Below, piece after piece: positions 34,636-46,721 of a stretch of 64,000 bases of DNA (its first letter is position 1; each line of letters opens with the position of its first letter). The position numbers and the translations under genes were made by a program. The stretch covers positions 42,297,201 through 42,361,200 of the forward strand of contig OX940861.1 in NCBI GenBank assembly GCA_954871525.1. The letters are read 5' to 3'. The notes beneath the pieces were generated by a model. The model was not told the origin of the DNA and made no database searches. It was given only the letters and a program-made list of their open reading frames with translations. Origin of the DNA: Parietaria judaica. Taxonomy: Eukaryota > Streptophyta > Magnoliopsida > Rosales > Urticaceae.

Positions 34636-36120
34636 ATGGCGGAATCGGAAGAGATGATGATGATGCAACAGCTGAGATCCAAAGCCACCGATCACTTGCT
34701 CAGAGAAGAGTACGAAGAATCCGCATCACTCTACTCGCAATTCATCTCTCTTTGCCAGCACCACCTCGTAGGCGAAAACCCGAACTCAAAGCTCCGAAAA
34801 TCTCTCTGCTTGGCCCTCTCCAACCGGGCCGAAGCCCGGTTTCGGCTCCGGGAATTCTCGGTAGCTCTGAGAGACTGTAACGAGGCGTTGAAACTCGATT
34901 GCTCCCACTTCAAGACCCTCCTCTGCAAGGGCAAGATCTTGATGAGCCTCAACAGGTACGCCGCCGCCTTGGCCTGCTTCCGAGGTGCCGAGCTCGATGC
35001 TCCCGGCTCCGACAGCCTCAACGGGTGCTTGGAGAAGTGCAAGAAGATGGAGCTTCTGTCGCGCACCGGAGCCTTCGATCTCTCGGATTGGATCGCCGGG
35101 AAATTTACCGGGAAGCCCCCGGAGCTGGCTGAGTACGTGGGGCCGGTTCAGGTGAGGCGATCGGAGATCAGTGGGAGAGGGCTCTTCGCCACCAAGGCCG
35201 TGGAAGCGGGGACATTGCTCTTCGTTACGAAGGCAATCGCCGTGGAGAGGAGCATTTTGGGAAGCGAAGATCTGGTTGAGAATAGCCAGTTGATCTTGTG
35301 GAAGAACTTCATCGACAAGATCATGAACTCTTTCAACAAATGTCAAGTAATCGCTAGCTTGATCAGTACGCTTTCTTGCGGCGAAAACGAGAGCGATCTC
35401 GATGTTCCGGCGATGAGTTTGTTCAGACCCGACGGTGATGAAGATTGCGATTTCACCGGTTTTTCGGCGGAGAGGCTCGAGGAGAGCCGGGTTCTATCCA
35501 TCTTGGATGTGAACTCGCTCGTTGAAGATTCTGTCTCAACTAAAGTTCTGGGCAAAAACCGGGACTACTACGGGATCGGCCTCTGGATTTTGGCTGGCTT
35601 CGTGAACCACTCGTGCGCTCCAAACGCGAGGCGCTTGCACGTCGGGGACTTCGCGCTGGTCCACGCTTCCCGGGACGTGAAGGCCGGTGAAGAGCTCACG
35701 TTCGCCTACTTCGACGTGCTCACTCCGCTCGATAAGCGCCGCGAGATGGCTGCCAGCTGGGGCTTCGAGTGCCGTTGCGAGCGATGCCGTTTCGAGGGCT
35801 CATTTCCGGAGGTGGAAGGGGCGGTTCGGGGCCGGGAGAAGGGCTTCGTGAGGGCATCGCATTGGGACGCATTGGTAGAAGCCCATCGGTCGGGAAAGCG
35901 AGGGATTGCGAGCGCGTTGGAGAGCGTGGCAGAGGCGGTGGGGGGTGATGAGAGAGTGCTGCGGGTGTTGCTGGGGGACGGGGCGGGGGCGGGGGCGGGG
36001 GGCGGGACGGAGAGCGCTTTGAGGGTGGGGAGAGGGGTTTATGGGAAGGCAGTGAGGAAGAAGCAGGCTTTGAAGGCTCTTTTGGATGGCCTTGTTAGTC
36101 AGCACTCGCTATTAGCTTAA
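34636..36120 (+). CDS. TPR and SET domain protein, putative methyltransferase
   Basis: A 494-aa single-exon gene resembling the plant TPR-SET family (Arabidopsis At1g33400 type, related in layout to SMYD enzymes). Residues about 10-130 form TPR-like helical repeats (SNRAEARFRLREFSVALRDCNEAL, CKGKILMSLNRYAAALACF). The SET domain starts near 178 (RRSEISGRGLFATKAVEAGTL). It has the S-adenosylmethionine-binding core NHSCAPNA near 330, then GEELTFAYFD, and a post-SET Cys cluster (CRCERC) near 381-386. Such proteins are predicted lysine methyltransferases; the substrate is unknown. The C-terminal 70 residues include a Gly/Ala-rich stretch encoded by a GGGGCGGGGGCG run near 35980-36000. The coding region is much more GC-rich than its flanks and intact. 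The start is the first ATG giving MAESEE. Confidence 0.9.
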   Translation: MAESEEMMMMQQLRSKATDHLLREEYEESASLYSQFISLCQHHLVGENPNSKLRKSLCLALSNRAEARFRLREFSVALRDCNEALKLDCSHFKTLLCKGKILMSLNRYAAALACFRGAELDAPGSDSLNGCLEKCKKMELLSRTGAFDLSDWIAGKFTGKPPELAEYVGPVQVRRSEISGRGLFATKAVEAGTLLFVTKAIAVERSILGSEDLVENSQLILWKNFIDKIMNSFNKCQVIASLISTLSCGENESDLDVPAMSLFRPDGDEDCDFTGFSAERLEESRVLSILDVNSLVEDSVSTKVLGKNRDYYGIGLWILAGFVNHSCAPNARRLHVGDFALVHASRDVKAGEELTFAYFDVLTPLDKRREMAASWGFECRCERCRFEGSFPEVEGAVRGREKGFVRASHWDALVEAHRSGKRGIASALESVAEAVGGDERVLRVLLGDGAGAGAGGGTESALRVGRGVYGKAVRKKQALKALLDGLVSQHSLLA

Positions 36121-36705
36121 TAGCCAAACATGTTTTATTCTTTGATATATGTCTGCAATGCATCAAACAATTGATAACGAAAAGATTTCCTGTCATTTTT
36201 TTTTTGTTCATGTGTGTTTCGAATCCTTGTTTTCTTTCAGAAACTGCGTCCAAAAATGAAATTTATTAGTTATTCAATTGCAAGATTTGAACTGGTTTCC
36301 TCTTTAAAGTCGGATTCTATTGTGCGTAAAACACCTTCGAACTCACCACCGGCTGCAAACGGTATAATCTTTACGCCACCGATTCCTCTTACTTAAATGT
36401 TTAACCAATGAGCTCTGTTTAATTACATAAATAAAATAAAAGGAATTTCTATTTTTATTATTGGATACTTTAGCCGAAAAGGATTGAATAAACAAGCTCT
36501 ATCTAAGATTCAATCACAAAACCAAGTACATATCAGATGACAATGAAATCCTTCCTGGCAACTTGTATATAAAAGTCAATTATTTCATTATTCCCATCAT
36601 AAAACACAGTGAACAATAATAAAACATAGGTGAAATACGCTCTAAAGTTACATAATGGTTCTTCACTTCTCCAATGGCTGATTCAAAGATGAAATAGATA
36701 AGAAA
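36121..36705. other. Convergent intergenic region
   Basis: Separates the convergent TPR-SET and RSA1-like genes and must hold both 3' UTRs. No other feature recognised. Confidence 0.7.
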
Positions 36706-39700
36706 TTATCTTTCTTTATACTCCGATATCCGCACGAGCTTAGGGTAGAGAATCCGGTCATCCCGTCCCGTGTTGCTCTCCAACAGTGCACTCTGCACAA
36801 GTTCCTGACAAGCCAAATCCGATAAAACCGATACCCATTAAATTTAAGTATACGACAATGAGTCAAACTTTTGCAAAAAAAAAAAAAAAATACTCACTTT
36901 GACATCTTTGTGGGACAGGAATTTCCCCAAGTTGTGGATGATCAACCTCAAATCTTCGACCTAAAAAAAAAAGAAGGAAAGATTTACTTGTTGATCTCTT
37001 GCAGCACCAAAAACAAGACATTGAATTTGAATAAGGTTTTGTACTTTACCCTAATATAACCAGCCCGATTCCGGTCGAAAAACCTAAAAGCCTGTTTCAG
37101 ATTACAAAAGTTGACTATTAACACAATATGATAACAAAAACAAACACATATAGCCTATAGATATAAAATCATATATACCTGTAACAATTCCTTGTCGACC
37201 AAGTATTTCTTTGGGGCGGGAGATCCTTCTTTTGGCTCTGTTTTTTCCGACATTTTTGTGTCGGGTTTATTAACAACTGTCTCTGCCTTTTCTTCCTGAG
37301 CAGGTGGTTCTTTAACTAAGTTCTCAGCTTCAGGCTTCTCTTTTTCAGGTTCGGGATTGGGATTGGGATTTCCGGGTTCCTTAACAGTTTTTGGAGCTAC
37401 ATCAGCCATTTCTTCATCTTCTTCGGAAAATTCTTCTTGGTCTTCTTCTTCTTCTTCCTCTTCCTCTTCCTCTTCCTCTTCTTCCTCTTCCTCTTCTTCT
37501 TCTTCTTCCTCTTCCATTTCATTGCTTGTCTTTGGCTCGGAAACCGGAAGCACCACATTCTGCTGCGCTGCTTTATTTACGATTACGCCATCCTTTTTCT
37601 CATCCTTCTGCTCATCTACTTTATTTACGATTACACCGTCCTTTTTCTCATCCTTCTGCTCATCTGGCTCAGTTTGATTCAGCGACTCAGATGGTTTAAT
37701 GGTGGATTCTTCTTTAACGGGAAGCTCTTCAACCTTTGACCGCTTCTTCTCAGGTTGTTTGTCACTTCCGTTTTCACTCTTTTCTTCTCTTCGCCTCTTT
37801 TGTTCCGATCTTTTTTGCACAAACTTGACACGCAACTTCTGTACAGATGACGAAAATACATATGAATCTATGATGAAACCACACTACTGATAATAAAAAT
37901 GGAGCATATAAATATCCATATATACATTCTCCGCAAACCTGTAAAAAAGCTAGAAGACGAGAGCCCATCTGGTACTGAAACATTTCAGAAAGCGTCTCGG
38001 CGAAGAGGGAAATCTACAGTAATGGTGAACAAAGGAATAAGCTACTAAAAAGGGACAATTCTATAGAGATGTATAAACTATATAGGAAAAGCATAGAATG
38101 TGACACAATGGAAATACACGAAAACTGTAAAGGAGCCATGAAAGCAAACCTCGAAAGTTGACTCTTCGACATCCTTATCAGTGTAATCCAAGAGTGTATC
38201 CAGCGCTAGAGATTGTGACCGCATCTATAAAAAAAAGGGGGAGAAAATTAAGAGATTAAAAATAGCTATAGAATATAACCAAAAAAAAAAAATATGCAAT
38301 GAAACATAATGATATCTTATATACAACAGTTGGGGCTTACCTTAGAATCCTTGCTCGTTTGGATAATAAAGCCCGTGTGACGCGGAGGTTCGTCAAGCTT
38401 CCTTTTCTCTTTCAAATCCTTACTTTTAATTATTTTGCTTTTACTCTCATCATTCACATCTTTTCCTTTATTCTCTTTTTCATCTTTAATTTTTCCATCA
38501 ACTCCAGATTTTCCCTTTTTGCCATCACTGGTATCCTTTTCAGATCCTTTTACCTCTTTGGAACTTTCCTTTCTCTCCTTTTTCTCATTAACTTGCACTT
38601 TTGATGCCTCTGTTTCAGAAGCTACTTTCTTTTCAATATTTTTCAAGTATTTATCTGCATCCAAGTTATGCGGCTTGTCGATTTTTGGGCTTCCATCTCC
38701 TGCCTTAACAGCAGGTTTATTATCACTATCACCCTCCTTTGCTTCAGAAGATCCATCGGTCTTCTTTTTTGGTACCTTCTTGATAATCTTCTTCATTACA
38801 GTTGTCTTTGTACTTGCGTCTTGAACAACTGTACTGCTCTTCGGATCAGCATTCTCCTTCGGTTTGTTATCTGAACTGACAGTTTCCTTCACAGGCGGTA
38901 CGTCTTTACCTTCATCTCCGCTAGGATTAACTGCCTTCTTTGTGACTTTTTTTCTCACTAAGGTTTTGACTCCACTTGAATCCGGTTCAGCTGGACTTTC
39001 TAAGTCAGTGTTCTCATTTTCATTTCCATTCGGTTGTTTGCCAGATGTATCGCCTGTTTTCTTCGCGACGACTTTCTGTTTGACAATCTTCTTTATAATT
39101 TTCTTCTTCACGGACTTCACACCACCAGATGTCTGAGCAACAGCCATCGCTTCCTCGTCCTTTTTAGTAATTTCGACACTTTCCTGACTAGCTTCAGTCT
39201 GATCTTGCTTCTCAGATTTATCAGCTGCAACACCTCCTTTAAGATCCTTCTCATTTGCATTCTTCTTCTCAGCATCTTTTGCTTTTCCAGAGGGTGTAGA
39301 TTCTTTCTTTTTATCACCACTGTCAACCTTTTTGCCATCTTTCGACGAATCCATATCTTTATCTGTGGAGTAATCGCCAAGTATATCAAACAACTGAAGT
39401 AACCTTATGCCCCTGGTGAAAATAATTATTAATTAAAAAAAGCATCGTTAAATGCAAAAAGACGGGTAGTTTACCTTTTGCTTTTACACCATCTTTTTCC
39501 ACCAATACCTGTAAAAATTACATTTAATGACAAATATTACGAAAAGACTACAATTTAAACAAGATTAAATTGACTGTCCGAACTATAATATAATAAACCT
39601 CTTTTCTTGAGGAAAGGCGGCTCTCTCTTTCGGCAATAGCTTTCTGGTGAGCAAGCCACTGGGCCCGCCATGCATCCAACGAAGGTAGACAGTCGGACAA

Positions 39701-42700
39701 GTCAGGAACAAACAGCACGGTGATCTCTTTATGGCTAAATAAGCCATCTTTCCCAACTCTATCGTAGTGTATCTGTAAAATCCTAGGCCAACTGAGCACA
39801 AAAATATTAAACAATACGAAGAATCAACTGTGACAGGCAAGTAGTGGAAAACCTCTAGAAAGCGATTCCAGTTCCGGCAATTCTTGAGATCAAGTTGAGC
39901 AATCTCCTTAGCGTGTCTATAATAATAAACCGCTCAGTGCATTAGGAAATCATCAATTCGCAATGCATTTATAGAGGTAGGAAAAGAAGGAATACTGACC
40001 TTTGAGCAGTTTGAATTAAAGATGTTTCATCACTTGATGGGTCTCCACCATCAAGAGGATTCCATGGTCCACCGATTGCCCGTAATGAGTTGTCCTTTCT
40101 GAGAAGGGCAAACCGAAGGATGTTGCATATATGGGGCGTACGATCATCCGAAATTCTTTCAGATGAGAGCTCCTCCAGAGAATTCTTGCTTATCCCGCTC
40201 ATTAAAATGATCTAACAAAGAGACAAAACAAGAATTAGAACAATACTCCGAGAGACACCCATACAAACTTTAAACCTTGGAATGCTTTCTAGAGAAAGGT
40301 CTGACCTTTGCATTCCAAACTGTACCATGCACAGATTTTGCCAGTTCTGTAGAATTCTTTTTGGCCCCAACTAAACCCTCATCAATAAAGCCATGTTCAA
40401 AACTGTTTAACACAACAAGATAATTAGTGCCTTTTTCATTGAATAATAACAGGGATAATAGCCAGTTCTTTTTGTAGAGGGAAAAGTACACAAGTTTAAC
40501 AAAACAGCTTTGTCCACTTTCCGCACATCCACTAAACGGAACACCACATTTCTGCACCACGTAATTACACTACTATTTTATTTTATTAATTGTAATTAGT
40601 GCTGAGACGCAGTGTTCCGCTAAGTAGATTAACGGAGAGTGGAAATAGCTACTGTTTAGTTGAACTTGTATACTTTTCCCACTCAACTTGCCGATGCAGT
40701 TGACTATAACAATAAATATTAAAGAGCGAAATTTTCCGTTGGGCAGCTGTAACAAGTTTGTCTACAAGGATAAGAGACAATACAAAAGAATTCTAAAGAG
40801 AGCAATGCCATTTCTTCATTCAGATCCAATGAGGCTAACAGAAACCAGCCAAGGGCTTACAAGTACCTGGCAGGAGTATGAATGGAAAGTTTAAGGTTCT
40901 CCTTCGGCCAGTACACAACAGCCTAAATAATTAGAAGAAAAAACATGTTAAAATACAAAAGCAAGAAAAAAGAAGACGAGAAAAAGAGAGCCCAGAGAAA
41001 TTAAACCTTTGAGAACTCCGGGGATATAAAAAGCCTTGGATAGCGCTTATCTAAGGACAAAAAATCCCTCTCGATGTCAACCAGACTAGAGGTCTGAACC
41101 TGCAAGTAGACAACACAAGTCATTAGATGCAATGGAGTTCAAAAAGTGCTTGACTTCTTCCCTGATTTAATAATTCTAATAATAATCAACTATTTTCATT
41201 AAAAACAGTGCGACAATGAAGAATTCTATGATTTGCTTCATGATTCTTGAGTTCCATTACATTTTAAAAAACCATCCCCCTTCCAGGTAAAATAAAAAAC
41301 AGTTCCATGTTCTAACTATTCAAGTAGGCATTCAACATGCCTACAACCGAAAGTTCAAGCTCAGCAACATGCTTCAAAAGGAAGGAAAACAAAGTGACAG
41401 AAGGGACGAGGATGAAAGATAACATCCAAATGAAGGAGAAGACCCATGTAAAAGAGTGGAACCCAATGTAGGATGAGAGACGGGAGAAAAATTGCGCTGA
41501 TAAAAGCACCCGAGTTACAAGAACGAAGGAGAAGAATACGTCCCAACTCCACGTAGTAAGCTTTTGTACGAAGAGGATCACATTCTCATAATCATTTTAA
41601 CGACTAAGCGCTGGTATCTATTCGCTTTACCTTGCAAACATATTCCCTCCTTTTTTCTCTAACAGGGGAACGACGCCTTCAGGATAACAGAACAGCAAGT
41701 TAGTGACAAGTGGCTGCAAGACACACTGTGACGCTAAATTGAAACAAAAAGATTCCACCTATGGAATGATTCACGTAGCGGGGATTCAAGCCGAACAGAT
41801 CGTCCTTCCTTCAACAAAGACGAGCCTCGCCGATCCCTTGAGGTTCTCGGAGGACTCCTTTCGCGCCTCAATTCAAGTCCACGTTTGCGTTCGCGTTCTC
41901 GGTCTCTCTCCTTATCTCGCCGATCCAAGAGCCGATCCCGTTCCCGATCTCGTTCTCGTTCGCGTTCTCTTTCCCGTTCGCGTTCGCGGTCCCTATCTCT
42001 ATCGCGCATACGCTCACGGCGCCGTTCCTCTTCTCTGAGCTCGAACTCGCGAAGATAACCGGCACGATCGTCTTTGTAGTCTGAGTCGAGAGACGGGACG
42101 TGAATCCCTTTTCTCGTTGCATAGTCACGCCCGGGAGGGAGGCTCACACCGTAGTTTGAAGGGTTTTGAGCATAGGCGAGATCGTCGACATTTCTTCGCG
42201 GTGCCGCACCAAGTATTGAAGGGGCTTGTGCGTTGTTGCTGTTGTTGTTGTTGTACGGTGAAGCACTAAGTATTGATAAGCGAGAATCAGCGTCCAATCT
42301 TCCTCCGAAAGAAACAAGATCGTGCGTGGGATGCCTAGTGGCGGCACCTCTAGCTGCAACGTAATCACTGTCTCTGCCATAAATTTTATGCTACTTAGTA
42401 GTTCTTTTCAAATATATTACCATCTAAAATAGCTCTTCACTGGCTATATCCCAGTAAGATTGGTGTGGGCGAGCTTCCTGGTGTTGAATTACAAATCGGG
42501 GAAGCAATTTTTTGTATTTGAATCAAAGTTTTGCAAAAAAGTGCATACTTGGTTGGTTTTAAATGTCAATATGAGAGAAAATTACCTGTTGTTCACGTCA
42601 AGAGAAGACGACTGCATTGATTGTGCTTTGAGTAACTGTTCTTGCCGAAGCATGACTGCCTGATCGATCCGGTCGTAGATCTCACTCTGCCACGAGATAA

Positions 42701-43835
42701 GAGATAGAAAGGTTTCAGACACATTCCATGTCCTGAGTGACAAAAAGACGTCTATACAAAATATTTTTAAAAAGGATGGAAAATTTTCACAAAAAGAAAG
42801 TACAGAACACCTGATGTTGATGAGCGTAACTACTAACGGAATCCGCATACCGCCCGCTGGAATCGGCTTGCAAATCCCTTCCCATGTAAGAACTCTGTCT
42901 ATCACCATATTGCCTCCGGTCTATCACGGGATAATCAGTGACCTTTTCCGCATACAATTGACTTCCTTTATGACCACCATACCCCTGGCTTGAAGCTGAA
43001 ACATAGTCTCCGGAATCTGATATAGCCGAGGTATAGGCCGAAGCACGTCCATCCAAGGCTGATGTTCCGGATTTACCAGTCATTGAAGGAACCTGAAGAG
43101 TGATATGCATAAACATGATATTTAGTTATTTACAAGGCGGCAGATGTTTAGTAAACAACTTGACCTAAGACGCATCAGTTTTTGGAAACGGGCATTTAAA
43201 AGAATATGATCAAAATATAAAAACCCAGCTTTATAAGCATGTCTAAATTAGTAAATCATGTAAGAACTCTAAGAGAAATCTGCTTACTTGAGATACACCG
43301 CTCAAAGCTGAGGAACCATACAAAGAACTATATTGACCACCATAATGAGCAGCTGCTGCTGCTGAAGTATGAGGCCTATAAGCACTAGCATCAGCTTCTG
43401 TGGAAGCACTCAGCATGGACGAATGACGAGACGCCATGGAAATTTGAGGAACCCCCTCCGATCCTCCAACAGCGCTTCCAGAATAAGCGGACCCAAGCTA
43501 CAAGGAACGCCTCAAAAAACGTGAAAATCCATTCAAATGCAAGCGGCATAAATTATGTACATTTCAAGAGAACTCCCCACGGGACCGAGCCAACGCAACA
43601 ATTAAAACAACCCACGGACAATCCAATGAGTAACATCATCGATCCAATTAAACCGAACTAATCCGAAGAACCCATTTTCTCTTGCGAGATTATAAAGCTT
43701 ACGGTAAACATAGCGGGCATAATTCGCAACACAATTTATTAAAAAAAAAAAAAAAAGACTCACATTTTGTCCATAAGCAGATTGCCCAGAATACGATTGC
43801 TGTCCGTACGCATTACTTCCCCGCGAGGAATACAT
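36706..43835 (-). CDS. RSA1: RSA1/EMB1579-like nuclear protein (CCAR1 family)
   Basis: Homologue of Arabidopsis SHORT ROOT IN SALT MEDIUM 1/EMB1579, a nuclear regulator of transcription and splicing needed for embryogenesis and salt response. Exons (- strand): 43835-43764, 43497-43288, 43092-42811, 42686-42586, 42373-41759, 41676-41631, 41099-41007, 40922-40867, 40402-40306, 40211-40000, 39916-39853, 39772-39599, 39508-39475, 39362-38341, 38224-38150, 38013-37939, 37838-37179, 37091-37050, 36960-36898, 36804-36706. The joined frame is 1363 aa. The N terminus is Tyr/Ser/Gly-rich (MYSSRGSNAYGQ). An RE/RD-rich tract covers about 330-400. The S1-like/DBC1-type core covers about 430-675 (VVYWPKE, GGPWNPLDGG, VTVLFVPDL). 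A Lys-rich disordered region follows at 686-1026, then LLDYTDKD and a Glu run near 1200. The C-terminal EF-hand-like segment is FRFFDRNRAGYIR. Exon 14 could instead join at GGGCATAAGG, but that brings in a stop. Confidence 0.93.
37435..37520 (-). repeat. GAA/GAG run encoding polyglutamate
   Basis: An almost uninterrupted TCT/TCC run on the + strand encodes more than 20 consecutive Glu residues in exon 17 of the RSA1-like gene. The Arabidopsis homologue has an acidic D/E-rich tract at the corresponding place, so an acidic tract is a family feature and its length is likely variable. Confidence 0.9.
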
Positions 43836-43884
43836 ATTTTTTCTCATCCACGCAGAGAGAAGAAAAAAAAAAGTAAAACTTAAG

Positions 43885-44150
43885 CCTGCAAAAGAAAAGC
43901 AAGCAGGAATCAGCAAGAAACACCCAGAAAAAGATCCCCAAATTGAGATAACCAATGATTTCGCTGCAATTAGGGATTCAAAACCAGAAACGCAAAATAC
44001 GACAAATCAAATGAACGAACCTTATCGGAATGAGCCAAGCGAGGACGAGATTGAAGATGAGAAGCTCCTCTTCTCTCTGCTTTGGTTTCTTTCTTCAGGG
44101 GGAGGAAAAACCCTAACTTGAAGAAGAACACACACTACTTCTCCAGAAAG
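43885..44150 (-). other. 5' UTR intron and leader exon of the RSA1-like gene
   Basis: On the minus strand a donor (GATAAG|GTTCGT, border at 44020/44021) and an acceptor (TTTGCAG|GCTTAA, border at 43886/43885) frame an intron of about 135 bp in the leader. The upstream exon reaches into a CT-rich region at about 44030-44150. An alternative in-frame ATG at 43847 would add four residues (MRKN). MYSSRG matches the family start better. Confidence 0.65.
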
Positions 44151-46359
44151 AAAGAAAAAAAGATGATAAGAAATGAAATTAAAACTGTACATTAGATTTT
44201 GCATTGAGTGCAATTTTCACGAGCTAAACGACACCGTTTTCGCGCCATTTTGGGCTTGGGTTGGTGGACCTTGGGAAAGGCCCATTCTGAGCACGGAATT
44301 TGAAGCTCAATTAATACGGAAGGGTTATCAGTGCAATAACTCATAATCTTTGGTCAACAGAGATGGCATACAGTCAACATTTTAAAGTAGTAGCGAAAAT
44401 GCACAACGTTTGTCTACGATAAATTTTGTCGACTTTTCTGTTAATACGTTAAGTCAAGTTCTTACGTGGCATATTGGGCTCGTCAAGTACCGTTTTACGT
44501 GGGCCAAGAGTTGTCAAATGTAACTCACTAATTATTTGCAGCATATGTACTTATTTTTTTCTCTTCACATGCATACAAGTAATATATTATCATTACGGTT
44601 AAAGTACTAATTTGTTACCACTAAAAGTACCAATTTTTTGAAACGGTAAGATTACAATTTTTAAAATGACACTTATTCTTTTTTAGATGTAAAAGTACCA
44701 TTTTTTTGTCACGTTGACCAACTTTTGGTTGATAAAAGTACCTTTTTTAAGTTATACAAAAAAAATATAGCGGTAAAACTACTATTTAAAAAAAAATTAA
44801 TTATCGTACAGATTATGATAACTCTCTCCCTCCATTAAAACATAGTTTTCATTGTTGAGTTAATAGATAATAGTATAATACTAAAAATTTTAGTGATAAA
44901 AGTACCTTTTTTAGATATCTCTCTCTCTCAAACAACTCCATGAAATGGAAATGCTCAGTTGTGACTCGGATTCAAATATCTCATTTTCACATCGGATATC
45001 CTCAGCACAATGGGTTTGATTTACATAATCGTTTTGATAAGAAACCTGATAGGCTAAATTTCAGGTATCGGGGGAGCCGACTAGATCTACCAAATTTTCA
45101 TAATATACAGAAGTTGTAAAGTCACCAAACAAATCCAGGGGTCAAGTTTCGTCAATCGCCTCTTTAAACAAAAAATGTTCAACCCAAAAAAAAACATGTA
45201 GAAACTAATCAATAAATTGAAATAAATTCACAGTGAGTCTCATTCGTTAAGCTCCTCTCGCTCCCACGGCTCGATCTTTTTCTCTTAAATCCATACACGG
45301 AACAAAGGGACGCGGGTCTCCGAGAGGAATACGATCGTCACAACAATCATGCGGCAGAGGAAGTCGCACGCATAGACATAATTCTGTTGCGGGGGAGGCA
45401 CCACGGTGGCGGGGTAGGTAGCCGTTGGCGGCATCGTTGGAATGAGCGTAGTATGTATAGTTGGAATGGGAAAGCACGGGATAGCCAGTGATTGGAGGTC
45501 TTACGAGGTCCATGAGAGGAGGAGAAGCTTTTGTAGGGCTGGGTTAGCGTTGGATAAATGAATAAGAATAGATAGAGAAAAGAAGAAAGTTTTGATGAAA
45601 GAAGATGAGGAGAATTTTGTTAGGTAAAAGTATTAGTGTTTTAAGGGAAATAAATAATGATTTGGGCAAAAGTATCAAGTTGACACGTGACAAATGGGGT
45701 GAAAATGAGTGTGGGATAAGCTCTCGTTGCTAGTGGATGAACAAAACAATTGATACTTTTACCGTTCAAAGAATTGCACAACCTTTGCTCAATGGGGGTA
45801 ACATGCACCCAATGTTTCATTTACGCATCTAAATTGTTTGGTATAGCCTCTTATTCGGTTATACCTAAAACAAAACCTGAATTTCTCAAAATCCATAAAC
45901 ACTTATTCTATTTTTGCTCACACTTCTCCTTCACCACGTGCTTGTTTGGCCGTGCTCTGCCACGACTCCTACGAAATCCACGGCCGCGCTTTTCCTCGTC
46001 CAATTGTGCTCAGTCATTAGCGTGGTCCTTGCTCAACCATCGAGCGTGCTCGTCTGACCGTGCTCCGCCACGAATTTATTCTCCGGCAAACCTCCCTGTC
46101 ACCGATTATGATGTTAGTAAGTTTTTCTATGTTCCCCTCTCTACTATATGCAATTTTATTTTTTTGAATGGGGTAGCGTTATCGACCAAGGTTACAATGC
46201 ACTCTCGCATTACTAGATATATTCAGTGTAAGAACAGGTGGCACAATTGACCTACTATATGCAATATTAATAGTTCAAGTTGTTTTTTGTCTGTGCCCTA
46301 AAATTAAGACTTTCTAAATGCAAACAAATACAACCTTAGTACTAAGAAATATAACAATC
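44151..46359. other. Intergenic DNA between the RSA1-like gene and the nested Copia
   Basis: Contains the RSA1 promoter side near 44200 and MITE-like degenerate sequence at about 44350-44530. Also here are the LEA_2-like pseudogene (45247-45513) and a 166-codon frame at 45750-46250 that I do not recognise and do not support as a gene. Confidence 0.5.
45247..45513 (-). pseudogene. Possible frameshifted LEA_2/NHL-like gene fragment
   Basis: The 88-codon minus-strand frame begins MDLVRPPITGYPVL and continues SNYTYYAHSNDAANGY, like the Pro/Tyr-rich cytoplasmic N terminus of plant LEA_2 (NDR1/HIN1-like) proteins. Just after ANGY the neighbouring frame reads VVPPPQQNYVY, then a hydrophobic MIVVTIVFL segment. 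That is the expected order (PPPxxYY, then the transmembrane helix) if one frameshift is allowed near 45405. It stops right after that segment, so the extracellular domain is missing. It is probably a truncated pseudogene. An unrelated short ORF remains possible. Confidence 0.4.
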
Positions 46360-46630
46360 TGTTATGAACAATAATTGAAATGCTCATATAAGTACCAATT
46401 ATTTATTTTTACTATGCATAGTTAACATAAGTCAACAATTGTATGCTCTCATTTTCCTATAAATACCCCCTAAGTGGATGAATAAAATCACCATCTTATT
46501 ACAAACTTTAACATTTTATTTCACCCTCATCTTACTCTAAATTCTCTCCATCATCCCCTCTATAAATCACACCACTCACCAAATTTCTTACCACTTAAAA
46601 TCTTGGAGCAAAGTTAGTGATTTTACAACA
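46360..46630 (+). repeat. 5' LTR of the outer Copia element
   Basis: 271 bp with TATA box CTATAAATACC at about 46457-46467. It is followed at once by CGTTATCAACACGATC, the position of the primer-binding site. That word recurs in plant Copia elements and probably pairs with an internal part of initiator tRNA-Met rather than its 3' end (inference). Confidence 0.93.
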
Positions 46631-46721
46631 CGTTATCAACACGATCACTCTACGGTAAGTTCATAACACGGTATATTAAACTGTGGACTGAAAATTTTAT
46701 AATTATTATTATCATTGTATA

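Noticed and set aside
35800..36105. ORFs antisense to the TPR-SET gene and RSA1 exons
   Set aside because: They are shadows of GC-rich or repeat-rich coding sequence on the opposite strand.
44350..44530. Possible fourth foldback MITE (words like TTACGTGGC and GTTAAGTCAAG)
   Set aside because: No paired terminal repeats or target duplication found.
45750..46250. 166-codon ORF before the outer Copia
   Set aside because: No recognisable domain and no splice or family support. Probably chance.
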